IMG/VR virus record: IMGVR_UViG_3300035136_000094 | Coordinates: 1-44,959 of that record | Origin: a virus | Direction: 5' to 3' (one strand) | DNA: 44,959 bases | Part shown: positions 22,391 to 31,852 of the stretch, piece by piece | Layout of the letters: each line of letters begins with the position of its first letter | How positions within the stretch are numbered: the first letter of the stretch is position 1 | Program-made: the position numbers and the translations under genes | Notes under the pieces: model-generated | Databases searched by the model: none | Seen by the model: the letters and a program-made list of their open reading frames with translations, nothing else | Told to the model about the DNA's origin: nothing

Positions 22391-24598
22391 TCAACTTAAA
22401 ACACCAAGCCAAAGTGCATAATAACTACCTCCATCAAAATATATCCATGCTGCATATCTTTGTGATGCAGAAACAGTAAACGGAGCAGAGCCACCAATTG
22501 ATGACCATCTCCATCCAGAAGGACTATCAATTATCCCGGATATAGTAGAATAAAACCTAATAATAAAAAAACCAGGACCCCTTGGATCAGATACACTCCA
22601 TGTATTTATTGATGCACCTACTGAACAATAGAAGAAATTGCTTTTTTCAAAATCTATAGTCACATTGTTTGATATAACACTTAACGTCTCAACAGATTCA
22701 CCTGTAAGTGATCTACCGATCATTAACGTATCCTCAACGTGAAGATATGTACTACCAGCTGTTCCTCCAAGAAAAACTCTACCTTTTGATGCTGATCTTG
22801 ATATACCAATCCATTGTGTATCGTCACTACTGACACTTGTCGCTGAATGCAAGAACAAACATGGGTCGTTTGATACTGTATCATGATTGTGATCTATATC
22901 AATATTACCAATTGAAGTGATAATTATATTTCCGTTCCCCTGATCTGTTGTAGTATTTACACCAAAGTGTACACCGTCATCACCATAGGCTCTAACTTTC
23001 AAAAAATCAACAGAAGACAAACGAATACTCATTGTATCTTCAAACATAGAAGCTCCATACACATACATGTCACCATCTAAATACGTATTCAAGCTAACTT
23101 CGATGTTTCCAGTTACTAAATCACCATTATTTGATAATCCATGATTTGTAGACTGAGCACCAATTGACAAAAACCCTGATCCCTGCTGGATTTCAGAACA
23201 AGATCCATTATGACATAAAGACATCCATTTTGTACTGTCAGAGTCAACATCTACACTTGAAAATAAGAACAATGTTGGATCTGACGATAATGATCGCTCA
23301 TGACTTTTTTGGGCATTACTAGATGTAGTAAGTATCAAATTGTTATTATCAGCTGGACTTGTACCAGACATGCAAATATGGATACCATCATCTTGGTATC
23401 TATGAATCTCCATATATATTGAATATGAATCACTAAGTCTCAATAATGGACTAGTTGAGGAACACCTTAGTTCCAATGCAGGACCACTCAAGTTTACACT
23501 ATCGCTATTTATAAATAAGCCTGGATATGTAGCACCTGATGGAGTAGATATACTAACAGAAGACGTGTCAGCTACTATACTACTTCCTTCGTTATATGCA
23601 TCACCTAAACTTATTGCATTATTAGAAGATTGGTTTATAGCATTTAAAATACTAACAGATCCATAATTACTTACAAAATCATTCCATTCTGACTGTGAAT
23701 TAGAAACATAAAGATTACCAGAATATGAAGAACCTACTTTTAGGTAATCTTCGATTGATATTCTACAATGAGCACCACCAATATTGACAAATGATGATGC
23801 ATCAACCCCATTAGCGTCCAAATTCAATACAGCCGCACCAGAGGAACTTGTTGCCATAACATTTACAGATGATCCAGCATCACCAACAGCATACAAGTTT
23901 GCACCGGCTATAGATACAGAAGTAGAACGTAGTTCAAAATCCGTGGATCCAAAATCAATAATTGGATCTCCAGATTCAAACTTCACAGAAAACAACTTTG
24001 CACCACCAGAAGATAAACCAACTTCACCATCAGCCACTAAATATAATCCAGTATCAATATCACTATTAAACTGTATACTAGGGTTATCTACAGTTCCATT
24101 CCCAGATCTTAATCTTGTACTCGATGATATTGGTTGTAACACATCAAAACCAACATCTAAGTCCCATGATACACCATTGTCAAATTTTATCAAAAGATCG
24201 TTTATTTTTTCCTCAGTACCACGACTTCCATCATATGGACTCTGTGAATTATCCTGGTTTGTCTCATTTAATGCAGGTAAACAACCACCAGTGCCTAAAA
24301 GCGCAACACCTATATATAATGTTGTTGCACTTTCATCAATCTCTCCTTGGTTTACTGTTAATCTAATTAAATATCCATATCTTGTGGATAATGTAAACTC
24401 ACATGTATGTGACGTTGGATTTGTTATGACAATAGTCTCTCCAGGAGGACCACTTATCATTTCCCATAAATATGAAGACTCAGATTTGTTCTGCGCCTCA
24501 CATTCAACATCTCCAAGACTAATATCTCGCCGAGAACGATCCCAGTATGTGTACCCAGTAGCTGGTGGTTGATTAATACGAAATGACGAAACACTCAT
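22391..24598 (-). CDS. Tail fibre protein, 735 aa
   Basis: Residues 1-95 (INQPPATGYTYWDRS, SYLWEMISGPPGETIVI, CEFTLSTRYGYLIRLTV) look like a PKD/Ig-like domain, an attachment point. Residues of about 100-630 form a long Ser/Asp/Asn-rich beta shaft with recurring GNIxxxLNTYLDGDMYVYG and GGAKLFSVK/GGAHCRISIE-like segments. The last ~95 residues (NNVTIDFEKSNFFY..., PSGWRWSSIGGSAPF) match the C-terminal tip of the 634-aa fibre. The DNA is A/T-rich throughout. It follows the gpI-like gene and is likely a tail fibre or spike. Confidence 0.82.
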   Translation of the reverse strand: MSVSSFRINQPPATGYTYWDRSRRDISLGDVECEAQNKSESSYLWEMISGPPGETIVITNPTSHTCEFTLSTRYGYLIRLTVNQGEIDESATTLYIGVALLGTGGCLPALNETNQDNSQSPYDGSRGTEEKINDLLIKFDNGVSWDLDVGFDVLQPISSSTRLRSGNGTVDNPSIQFNSDIDTGLYLVADGEVGLSSGGAKLFSVKFESGDPIIDFGSTDFELRSTSVSIAGANLYAVGDAGSSVNVMATSSSGAAVLNLDANGVDASSFVNIGGAHCRISIEDYLKVGSSYSGNLYVSNSQSEWNDFVSNYGSVSILNAINQSSNNAISLGDAYNEGSSIVADTSSVSISTPSGATYPGLFINSDSVNLSGPALELRCSSTSPLLRLSDSYSIYMEIHRYQDDGIHICMSGTSPADNNNLILTTSSNAQKSHERSLSSDPTLFLFSSVDVDSDSTKWMSLCHNGSCSEIQQGSGFLSIGAQSTNHGLSNNGDLVTGNIEVSLNTYLDGDMYVYGASMFEDTMSIRLSSVDFLKVRAYGDDGVHFGVNTTTDQGNGNIIITSIGNIDIDHNHDTVSNDPCLFLHSATSVSSDDTQWIGISRSASKGRVFLGGTAGSTYLHVEDTLMIGRSLTGESVETLSVISNNVTIDFEKSNFFYCSVGASINTWSVSDPRGPGFFIIRFYSTISGIIDSPSGWRWSSIGGSAPFTVSASQRYAAWIYFDGGSYYALWLGVLS

Positions 24599-24609
24599 AG
24601 ATCACCTCT

Positions 24610-25086
24610 TTATCCAATCACACCAATCTGTTCCTCGCTGACATGAGGTCCAGTTGTTGTATTATTTGTCCCAGAGCTCCAAACATGGGAAACATCCACG
24701 TTGAAGCCGTGAATGGCACAAAGAACCTTGTATGCATTCTCAGTGCCCTTGATTAGCCGCCATCTGCCAACAATCTCAATTTTCGTTCTCTGGAATTCCT
24801 CAGGCTCATCCAAATCAGGAATGATCCCAAAGTTGCCCGCAATGTACCGAAGCAAGTCCGCTCTGGCCGTCCTCGGATCAAGTACGTAGTCGTGCGACTT
24901 ATAGATGAGGAACTTCAATTCATTGATAGGCATCGCCAAGCATTGAACGAACTTTTGGAACCATCCACCCGTATCAAGATCTTCCTGTTTCTTGTACTCA
25001 GGTAGTTCTTCCCAGAGTACTTGATAGGCCCAGTCGGTCCGGCCGAATGGATCCTCTCCAAAACTCCCGTGTCCAAAGCCAATCAT
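24610..25086 (-). CDS. Tail protein I (gpI)-like baseplate protein, 158 aa
   Basis: After GFGHGSFGEDPFGRTDW, residues 20-130 follow the P2 gpI-type pattern: WEELPEYKKQED, helical FQKFVQCLAMPINELKFLI, LDPRTARADLLRYIAGNFGI, then VGRWRLIKGTENAYKVLCAIHGF near the end. Known: gpI-type proteins link the baseplate wedge (gpJ) to tail fibres. Position right after the gpJ/gp6-like gene and two paralogues, and before the first fibre gene, matches that order. Start overlaps the upstream stop as TAATG. Confidence 0.75.
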   Translation of the reverse strand: MIGFGHGSFGEDPFGRTDWAYQVLWEELPEYKKQEDLDTGGWFQKFVQCLAMPINELKFLIYKSHDYVLDPRTARADLLRYIAGNFGIIPDLDEPEEFQRTKIEIVGRWRLIKGTENAYKVLCAIHGFNVDVSHVWSSGTNNTTTGPHVSEEQIGVIG

Positions 25087-25511
25087 TACACAACATCCAA
25101 TTGATTGCGCAGAACAATATTGTTTCCACGACGAAGGCCAACAAATACCTTGTTGAAGTTGTCGCCGATCCCGGTACCAGAACTCAGGGTCAACTCCTTG
25201 ATGCCACTCACTGGTCGTGCTACTTCGACATAAACAACCTCACCATCGGCAATACCAACCAAGGAACCAGTAGGGATCACAATTTTTCCGCCACTCAGTG
25301 TTGAGATAATTTCCAGATCGACAGACCATGAGAGCGTCCCAGTACCGCTATCGAAACCGACTGTCCCACCACCAGTGAGCACCAAATTCGTGTTTTCAAT
25401 CGCAACCCAGACATGCGCGTCAATCGAATTGATTAAAGCCTTGAAAATCGGATACCATTCAGGTTGACCTTCTGTGGGGTATTCCAGATTCAATTTACTC
25501 GTTGTAGGCAT
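25086..25511 (-). CDS. Baseplate-associated protein, paralogue of its upstream neighbour, 141 aa
   Basis: A frame open at 25532 exists, but ATG at 25511 (MPTTSKLNLEYPTEG) has AAGGAG seven bases upstream and avoids overlap with the previous gene. The core IENTNLVLTGGGTVGFDSG, LSWSVDLEIISTLSG, VIPTGSLVGIADGEVVYVEVARPVSG aligns residue for residue with the gene before it. Both are small beta-rich proteins of the type found between wedge and gpI genes in large myophages. The pair arose by tandem duplication, now well diverged. Role unknown. Confidence 0.78.
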   Translation of the reverse strand: MPTTSKLNLEYPTEGQPEWYPIFKALINSIDAHVWVAIENTNLVLTGGGTVGFDSGTGTLSWSVDLEIISTLSGGKIVIPTGSLVGIADGEVVYVEVARPVSGIKELTLSSGTGIGDNFNKVFVGLRRGNNIVLRNQLDVV

Positions 25512-25521
25512 CCAAAACTCC

Positions 25522-25959
25522 TTACGTACCAATCAGGACAGAATGGTATCGGCTATGCATTACCAAGTTGTCTCCAATACGTTGGGCAAAAAAGGTCCTT
25601 GTCCTTAAACTATCCATCGAATCCACGGCAGTCATTGTTGCCGACGTGATCGTGTTGATAGGCCTCGAAATAGAAAGACATAGGATTTTCCCATCGGTGA
25701 CTCCCGTGATAGAGCCAGCTGGGACAGTAGCCTTCCCCCAGCTGATCATGGAGAAAACACCAATATCCTCAGACCAAGAGACCTCATTCGTAGCCGAATT
25801 CAATACAATCGTACCACCGCCATAAATGACAAAGTTTACATCCTCGATAGAAGAAAAAAGATCCGTGCTCATACCAGTCATCATTTCCTCAAAAAGCCCA
25901 TACCAGGACTTATCCCGGTAAGAAGGAAATGGCCACTGGAGTATATTGGTTCGGTTCAA
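25522..25959 (-). CDS. Baseplate-associated protein, paralogue of its downstream neighbour, 145 aa (TTG start)
   Basis: A GTG frame start at 25989 lies inside the gpJ gene. TTG at 25959 (LNRTNILQWPFPSYRDKSW) has AGAGGAG eight bases upstream and overlaps the previous stop as TTGA, so I prefer it. The core is IEDVNFVIYGGGTIVLNSA, VSWSEDIGVFSMISWG, VPAGSITGVTDGKILCLSISRPIN, matching the following gene. Nothing suggests catalysis. Conservation of both copies implies that each is used, perhaps in different baseplate positions. Confidence 0.76.
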   Translation of the reverse strand: MNRTNILQWPFPSYRDKSWYGLFEEMMTGMSTDLFSSIEDVNFVIYGGGTIVLNSATNEVSWSEDIGVFSMISWGKATVPAGSITGVTDGKILCLSISRPINTITSATMTAVDSMDSLRTRTFFAQRIGDNLVMHSRYHSVLIGT

Positions 25960-28670
25960 TCTGTTATCTCCTCTACCGTGATCTCCCACTTGGTGATCAC
26001 TTCATATTCCCCAACAAAAAGATTCCCATTGGCATCCACCGTCGGAGCTATCCCTGTGTTCAGTGAGGACTCATACCGGGTATTCGTAATACTCGTGTTG
26101 TGATATTCGACACCATCGACGGCATCAATAACGTCATAGTACTCACTGCGAGACAACTTGCCACCATAGGCGCGATCCTTCAGCATGGCGTCCATGGCGC
26201 TCTCGACACTGGCACGTACCGTGTTGAACACAAACTGATCCTCTACCTTGATACGGATAAGCATCTGAACACCAACAAGATAATAGTCCCCACTCACAAC
26301 ACTGTTGTTCACAGTTACAATTTTTCGTTCATCAAGATAGATTCTCAAATCGTTTTTGAGTGCATCGGATGGAGCGGTGTAAAAACCATTCTCATCTTTC
26401 GTCAAACATGATACCCGAACAATATTGGCTTTACATGGAGAGGAGATCACACCGTCCAAGTATTCACTCAGGGCGTCAACGTCACCCTCAATTTGTTCAG
26501 GGATGGCACCCGCTAACGATGCTTGCGCGCGCGAATTGGCAGTCAGCACCTCTATGCTGTCACACAAAGTGTCTACATCAATCAAGATGGCTGATGCCGC
26601 TGTCACGGTGCTGTCTATGGAGGCCCCATAAGATGAGAAATCACTATTGGCCGTATCAGCTGCATCAATCTCTGTGTCGGCACTATCCAACACCCCTTGT
26701 ATGGCCTCGTTGATGTACTGATATGTTGCCACGATAGGAACGCCGTACTTCCCAGCAACGCCACCAGGGGCCGTTGTAAACGTCATTGAAACAGAACCCG
26801 AGATGAAGTTAACGGAACCTGTTACACCAGTTGCAATGATGTTCCCATTGGTATCTGTATAACCAGAAGTGCTAGGTGGAAATACCTCAACAATCAAGGA
26901 TGTGCCGTAAATTCTTGGACCACTATATTCAATGACTGATGCACCGATATATTTCTGAATCTGCCGGAGCTGACCACCAATGCGAATCAATTTACCAACA
27001 TCGGCAGAGCTGAAAGACACTGTCATAGTGGCCGTGAGTCGGCCTGGAGTCGTATCACAGTCACCATCCGTAGCATCACTGCTCGCAACTGTGCTGCCAA
27101 CGACAAATGAAAAAGATCCTGGTTTAATTGGCTTCATCGCCAACGTTTTAGCAAAAACGGTTGTGGTCCCATCCCCGGTACCGATGATCTCCTGGTATGG
27201 CAGGAACTCAAGCTGCGTTTTGGCAAGAGCGGTGTATTCCTTCGCTTCTGCTAGATCCCCATGAACCGTCGTCACATTGGCAGATATGGCCGCCGTCTGC
27301 GTAGAAATAGAACCATGCAATATTGCAATCTGATCTGCATCATCCCGGATCGTTCCTGATGTACCGGCCTCGCCTGTCACATCATCGATACCATCCTGAT
27401 CCAGTGTAATCTGATCAAGGTACCCTTGGAGTGTATCCTTCTCTGCGTTGATAGCATCCAGTAAAGCTTGAAGCTCAATGTCATCCTCAATCCCGCGTAC
27501 GATGATAGCATTTGCCTTTGCGATGGCCCCCGAGATGGAACTAAAGCTTCCGGCAAGAATTTCATAATCACCTTGCGTGACAAGACGGTCAGCAGAAATG
27601 AAGAATCTTGGAGCATTCGCCTTGATGCTCTCCATGCTTTCGACGTCAGCACCACCGGATACAGCCTTTGTGTTTGTCACCTCAATAGGAATGGTCTGGA
27701 AATTCGTGACCACTGGTGTATCGCTCACATTGATGGAACCCGAGATTGCCAAGCCAGCACTTTTACCTTTCGTCGAAGTGTACCTGACTCGAATCTCTGT
27801 CCCACCCGGAGGGATACGACCGATGACGCCATCACCAAAACGAAGCTTCGGTGGGCTTGTCGCATACTGAACCTCGTAGGCATCTTCGACACCGTAGGGA
27901 AGGAAATCATGCTCTGTCCACTCAGCCAGATCTACGGTGACCTTCACGCGATCACGGGCCAAGAATTCATTAGCTGGAACACGTGAAAGCAAGAAGGTCT
28001 GGTTCGGTGTCCCATCACTTGTAAAAACCTCGGTGTACGTAATACCCTGGTATACCCCAACAGTTTTGGTGGTATTTCCGGCGCCAATCACCTGGTCCGA
28101 GGCTAACTCATATGTTTGACCATTTGGACCTGTGAAACGATGCAATTCGTTCAGCGGAACATCAAACCCATAGGGACCCTCTTTGAGGGTCACCAGTAGG
28201 TCAGCAGACCCCGCAACGGCAGGTTGTGGTTTATACCCAAGGTATCGAGCCAAGCGCGCCACGTTACTGGATACGCGCGCCAGCTCCATGTAGTGATCAT
28301 CTGTTTCACGATCCATGTACCAGGAGAGCGTATCGAAAGCAGCTGCCACATATTCGGCAATCATCATCGCCGCGTCCGAACTCATGAAATCATTGAAGGA
28401 GTTTCCCCATTTTTCGGAGATATATGCAACGATCTCATCCAGAAATGTCTGGTAATCTTTTGCAGAATATTTGGACCGCACCAGGGTGATCTCGTGACGC
28501 ATCTCGTCTCGGACTGCCGCACCTTCGGCCATTTCTACCCAATTCGGATATGAACCATCACTTGGATCCAGTACTTGTATAAAAATCTTATCCAAGGATG
28601 TGTTGTAGTACCGATCCCATTGATCAGGACTAGCTGGTGCAGAAGAATATTCTGGTATCGCTAAAATCAT
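25956..28670 (-). CDS. Baseplate wedge protein, gpJ/gp6-like, with inserted helical segments
   Basis: The N-terminal half is gp6/gpJ-like: DAAMMIAEYVAAAFDTLSWY, DDHYMELARVSSNVARLARYLGY, then beta domains with RVKVTVDLAEWTEHDF, RFGDGVIGRIPPGGTEIRVRY and APRFFISADRLVTQGDYEIL. These are the core of the wedge that frames the hub. The protein is far longer than P2 gpJ (about 300 aa), with additional helical stretches around 400-490 and 640-740 and a beta domain between them. The C-terminal 130 residues resume the gpJ pattern (VMLIRIKVEDQF-like, MDAMLKDRAYGGKLSRSEYYD). It is followed at TTGA overlap by the paralogous pair. Confidence 0.84.
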   Translation of the reverse strand: MILAIPEYSSAPASPDQWDRYYNTSLDKIFIQVLDPSDGSYPNWVEMAEGAAVRDEMRHEITLVRSKYSAKDYQTFLDEIVAYISEKWGNSFNDFMSSDAAMMIAEYVAAAFDTLSWYMDRETDDHYMELARVSSNVARLARYLGYKPQPAVAGSADLLVTLKEGPYGFDVPLNELHRFTGPNGQTYELASDQVIGAGNTTKTVGVYQGITYTEVFTSDGTPNQTFLLSRVPANEFLARDRVKVTVDLAEWTEHDFLPYGVEDAYEVQYATSPPKLRFGDGVIGRIPPGGTEIRVRYTSTKGKSAGLAISGSINVSDTPVVTNFQTIPIEVTNTKAVSGGADVESMESIKANAPRFFISADRLVTQGDYEILAGSFSSISGAIAKANAIIVRGIEDDIELQALLDAINAEKDTLQGYLDQITLDQDGIDDVTGEAGTSGTIRDDADQIAILHGSISTQTAAISANVTTVHGDLAEAKEYTALAKTQLEFLPYQEIIGTGDGTTTVFAKTLAMKPIKPGSFSFVVGSTVASSDATDGDCDTTPGRLTATMTVSFSSADVGKLIRIGGQLRQIQKYIGASVIEYSGPRIYGTSLIVEVFPPSTSGYTDTNGNIIATGVTGSVNFISGSVSMTFTTAPGGVAGKYGVPIVATYQYINEAIQGVLDSADTEIDAADTANSDFSSYGASIDSTVTAASAILIDVDTLCDSIEVLTANSRAQASLAGAIPEQIEGDVDALSEYLDGVISSPCKANIVRVSCLTKDENGFYTAPSDALKNDLRIYLDERKIVTVNNSVVSGDYYLVGVQMLIRIKVEDQFVFNTVRASVESAMDAMLKDRAYGGKLSRSEYYDVIDAVDGVEYHNTSITNTRYESSLNTGIAPTVDANGNLFVGEYEVITKWEITVEEITD

Positions 28671-28679
28671 CCTTTAACC

Positions 28680-29042
28680 CTAACCCCTATCCAAGGAAAC
28701 GGACGCTTGCTGACGAATCCCCTGATAGGAATAGTCCACAATGACATCCACTGGATCATTATCCTGCGCACCCTCCACGACGTCAACGTTTAGCACACTG
28801 ATTGCAGGAAGGTGGAAGCGAAGCGAATTGGTGATTTCTCGTGAAGCCAGGGCATTCAATAGGGCGCCCTTGTTTTCAAAAACGAGACGGATGACATGGC
28901 TTCCATGAAGCGTATTCATCTTGCGCTCTCCGACTGTAGTAAAAACGACATCGGAAATTGCCGCCTGTATAACATCCTCGTCATAAGCAAAGTCAGGCAC
29001 CACTTTCCATGGCCAAGTTGTTCCCATGAGTCCATTATTCAT
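28680..29042 (-). CDS. Baseplate wedge protein, gp25/gpW-like
   Basis: ATG at 29048 lies too close to AGGAG; ATG at 29042 (MNNGLMGTTWPWKV) has six-base spacing and is preferred. The sequence has the gp25 pattern: AISDVVFTTVGERKMNTLHGS followed by LLNALASREITNSLRF and IPISVLNVDVVEG-like and YSYQGIRQQ. Known: gp25-type proteins are the small lysozyme-like wedge component that joins the gpJ/gp6 protein and the hub. Its place between the 167-aa and gpJ genes agrees. Fold call is good. Confidence 0.85.
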   Translation of the reverse strand: MNNGLMGTTWPWKVVPDFAYDEDVIQAAISDVVFTTVGERKMNTLHGSHVIRLVFENKGALLNALASREITNSLRFHLPAISVLNVDVVEGAQDNDPVDVIVDYSYQGIRQQASVSLDRG

Positions 29043-29051
29043 ATCCATCTC

Positions 29052-29555
29052 CTAAAATACCAAAGCCGGAGGGGGAGGTCCGGCTGGTGGAGGCGGTGTC
29101 GTATATGTCACCAGAACAGTCTTCGTGGCGATATCGAGCTGGGTTGCTATCTGTAACGCAATCGAATCTTCCGTATTTTTCGTATTCCCAAAGGCAGCTG
29201 CCAGCGGTGCGACAATAGCCATTGCTCCGGATACCACAGTGACAATCCCCGTAGCCGGACCGCCAACAAAAGGTACGGGAGGAAGCAGCCAATACGCATT
29301 CACGGCGTCGCCAAATGATTGGGCAACAGCCTGTGCACTCCCATTTTCTCCCAAGGATAGGGCAGCAAGAATGAGACCCTCAAATGCTGGTTTCTCGGCT
29401 CCTGTAAACACGGGTAAACCGGGGGCTGCAACTGCATTTTTGCAGTAACTATCATATTCTGTGGCAATCTGACGCGCCACATCTGCTGGTGATGATAGCT
29501 GTGATTTAAAAACTTGAGCCAATCCAGCCTGCAATGTTGCCATAACGAGTGGCAT
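29052..29555 (-). CDS. Unassigned tail structural protein, 167 aa
   Basis: The sequence runs MPLVMATLQAGLAQVF... with amphipathic helices to residue 120 (ATEYDSYCKNAVAA, FEGLILAALSLGENG), two hydrophobic stretches (about 93-110) that are alanine/valine-rich but not clearly membrane, and a proline-rich end (TTPPPPAGPPPP). Proteins with this look occur beside gp25 in myophage baseplates, but I cannot place the function. AGGAGG precedes the ATG. It lies between spike and gp25 genes. Confidence 0.72.
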   Translation of the reverse strand: MPLVMATLQAGLAQVFKSQLSSPADVARQIATEYDSYCKNAVAAPGLPVFTGAEKPAFEGLILAALSLGENGSAQAVAQSFGDAVNAYWLLPPVPFVGGPATGIVTVVSGAMAIVAPLAAAFGNTKNTEDSIALQIATQLDIATKTVLVTYTTPPPPAGPPPPALVF

Positions 29556-29564
29556 ATAACCCTC

Positions 29565-30500
29565 CTACGGGAAAAGGACCTTATTGGTCAAAACGTCAGT
29601 CTTGACTGGCATCTGCAAAGGTGGAACATTCAGCGGGGGACCACTGGGGCCCACCCCCGTGCCATGCTTGTGGGCCAGATAATGCTGAAGGAATGTATTA
29701 ACAAACCAATCAAACCATGTCGTCCCGCGTACTGCTTCTTCACCAGCCGCATCAACCTTCAGCTTACTCACCTGGAGATCCATTTCCTCACCATTGAATT
29801 TGAAATTCTTGCTTCCCGTGGCCTCCATAAGATCCTTGGATAGAGCAAGCTTATTCCCATTGTAATCCTGTACAATAGTGCCATCTTTATCCTGAATTAT
29901 GGAGTTTCCGCGCTCATCATAGATTTTGTTGATGTTCTCGTCATCTTCAACAGCAGTCATCTCCAATACACCACCCTTGTGATTCTCGATGCGGACACTC
30001 CCGTCCTTGTCGATGGTCACATGGGTAACTTTTCCTTCATTCTCCCCGCTGTTCCACAGGAAGTGACAATACCGATCCTCTGGATTATCACAGAATGCAA
30101 TCTCGTGCCCTGACTTTGTGCGGAACATTCGGATTACCGGAGCCCCATCAACATATCCCTTTGGGGTGAAGTTATCACTCCCGCCAACCTTGGGCCAGCT
30201 CCCACCCGTGTACTTGGGGTACGATGGGTTCCCATTTCGAAATGTCACCGTTACAGGATCGCCAACATCGGGAACGACAAAGAAACCAGAATCCCTACCC
30301 GACCAAAGCGAGGTTGGCCACGCCCAGTCTCCAATAGGGACTCTCCCGGCAACACCAGGCACCTTAACCTTGATGCGTCCCTGCTCACTGGGATCCTCGT
30401 TATCCACACAGACCCCATCATACTCCCCGTAATAGAGGCCAAAATGTTCTAACCCATATTTGAGAAGGGAATCCAAAAATCTCGTAAAAACACTTTTCAT
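29565..30500 (-). CDS. Baseplate central spike, gp5/gpV-like OB-fold protein
   Basis: Residues 18-100 form an OB-fold: YYGEYDGVCVDNEDPSEQGRIKVK, VPIGDWAWPTSLWSG, FFVVPDVGDPVTVTF and YPKYTGGSW. These are the phage_base_V / VgrG hub motifs. Residues of about 110-260 are beta-rich with TKSGHEIAFCD, VTIDKDGSVRIENHKGG and IIQDKDGTIVQDYNG, consistent with the triple-stranded beta-helix of a central spike. A histidine/proline-rich end (HYLAHKHGTGVGPSGPP) may hold a tip ion. Start overlaps the hub gene by four bases. Known: the spike trimer punctures the outer membrane. Confidence 0.85.
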   Translation of the reverse strand: MKSVFTRFLDSLLKYGLEHFGLYYGEYDGVCVDNEDPSEQGRIKVKVPGVAGRVPIGDWAWPTSLWSGRDSGFFVVPDVGDPVTVTFRNGNPSYPKYTGGSWPKVGGSDNFTPKGYVDGAPVIRMFRTKSGHEIAFCDNPEDRYCHFLWNSGENEGKVTHVTIDKDGSVRIENHKGGVLEMTAVEDDENINKIYDERGNSIIQDKDGTIVQDYNGNKLALSKDLMEATGSKNFKFNGEEMDLQVSKLKVDAAGEEAVRGTTWFDWFVNTFLQHYLAHKHGTGVGPSGPPLNVPPLQMPVKTDVLTNKVLFP

Positions 30501-31852
30501 ATGCCAACCTTGGGTTCCAAATAAAGCTCATCAACATTGCCATCAGCAGGCTCCTCGGCGGTAGCCGCCTCCCCAGCGAGGGCGTCTAAATCAGAATCTG
30601 CAACCGGGAATCCACGACCGAAGAGTTCGCCATCCATAGAGGCACCATCACTGCTTATGGAAACCGAAGCTTCATTGATCATGTACGTACTGGAGAAGTA
30701 GTCGCCAACACCGATCACCCGGACATACATTCCAGGCAGAAGATTTGGAATAGCAATGCCGGTCATCTTGGCGATAATTCCATGCTCCCCAGCCTCGTCA
30801 CCATAAACGCCGGAAATCTGGTTGGCGAAAAAGGCCTCACTCTCCTCTCCATTCAATGGAGGGGTATAACATCTCCCCCCCTCATCAATATCGCCATTTA
30901 CCGCAATGGATGCCTTTACACGTACATCGCCCATTCCCTTCGTTTCATTCCCGTCAACATCAGATGTCGTGTACGTACTTTTAGAGGAAAAAGAGTTGTC
31001 CTCGGAATTCGCCTCTGTCACAGAAGTGGCCTGCGCCTCCGCCTCTGGATCACTATTGGGTCCATACATGATCGATTGTATTCCATGAAGGTTCCGAATA
31101 AAAAGAGCACCCATTGATTCCGTACTGAAAGACGTCATTGGCAGGACGTTCTTTGTCACGTCAACTTTGGCATAATAACCAAAGGTCGCGTTCACGGTTG
31201 GGTACCCCGGGACCGGTGCAACACTGTCAATCAAGACGAGCTTCTGATTCTGAATGATCATACGGGCGCCACATCTCTCCACCTCAAACATTAGGAATTG
31301 CATGTCCGTTCGCCCCCCTTGGACAAAGGAACTCTGCTCGGTCTCAAGTAGTGTTTTGGAGTGGTTGTTGATGATGGCGTAATCAACCTCTAAGCCATAT
31401 CGATCCGCAATTTCAATTGCAATCGAAAGCAACGTGCGTGGACTATCCGTTGATGCCCAGTCCCTGCTTCTGCTCATGCGATCCATGTGCCAAGCCAGTG
31501 CTGTCCCCTCAATCGTAATAGATATGTCTTCCCCAAAGCTGATTTGTGGTTGACCCATGAAGCCATAATGCCAATCGGAGATCATGCCCTCCATGTCTGC
31601 ATACCCCCACCGGATAGCAATCGTATTCCCGAGTCGAAACCACTCACTGTCCTTCGAAATCAGATTGATTGCTTCCTCGTATGGTGGAGACAAGGTAATA
31701 GACATACCCATGTTGACGTTCCTAGCCATATCCAAACGAACCTCTTGCACATAGGGCAAATTCTCATCACCACCAAACAGGGAAAGAGAGGCCGTTCGTC
31801 CAGTCTTTGGATTCGAAATACGACAGTCAACGAAGGGGCTCTGAAATGCCAT
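30497..31852 (-). CDS. Baseplate hub protein, gpD/gp27/XkdQ-like
   Basis: The order matches tail-hub proteins: SLFGGDENLPYVQEVRLDMAR, MSITLSPPYEEAINLIS, IAIRWGYADMEGMISDWHYG, ISITIEGTALAWHMDRM, SPRTLLSIAIEIADRYGLEV, then DMQFLMFEVERCGARMII and LVLIDS. A second half with acidic linker (EAEAQATSVTEANSEDNS) and a beta domain (IAIPNLLPGMYVRVIGVGDYFSSTY) follows. It forms the trimeric hub that carries the spike and receives the tube. Starts inside the LysM gene's stop (TAATG). Good confidence for the hub fold. Confidence 0.86.
   Translation of the reverse strand: MAFQSPFVDCRISNPKTGRTASLSLFGGDENLPYVQEVRLDMARNVNMGMSITLSPPYEEAINLISKDSEWFRLGNTIAIRWGYADMEGMISDWHYGFMGQPQISFGEDISITIEGTALAWHMDRMSRSRDWASTDSPRTLLSIAIEIADRYGLEVDYAIINNHSKTLLETEQSSFVQGGRTDMQFLMFEVERCGARMIIQNQKLVLIDSVAPVPGYPTVNATFGYYAKVDVTKNVLPMTSFSTESMGALFIRNLHGIQSIMYGPNSDPEAEAQATSVTEANSEDNSFSSKSTYTTSDVDGNETKGMGDVRVKASIAVNGDIDEGGRCYTPPLNGEESEAFFANQISGVYGDEAGEHGIIAKMTGIAIPNLLPGMYVRVIGVGDYFSSTYMINEASVSISSDGASMDGELFGRGFPVADSDLDALAGEAATAEEPADGNVDELYLEPKVGI

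Noticed and set aside
23506-23517. TATTTATAAATA, containing the T4 late-promoter octamer TATAAATA on both strands.
   Set aside because: It lies in A/T-rich fibre coding sequence and no other copies occur before genes.
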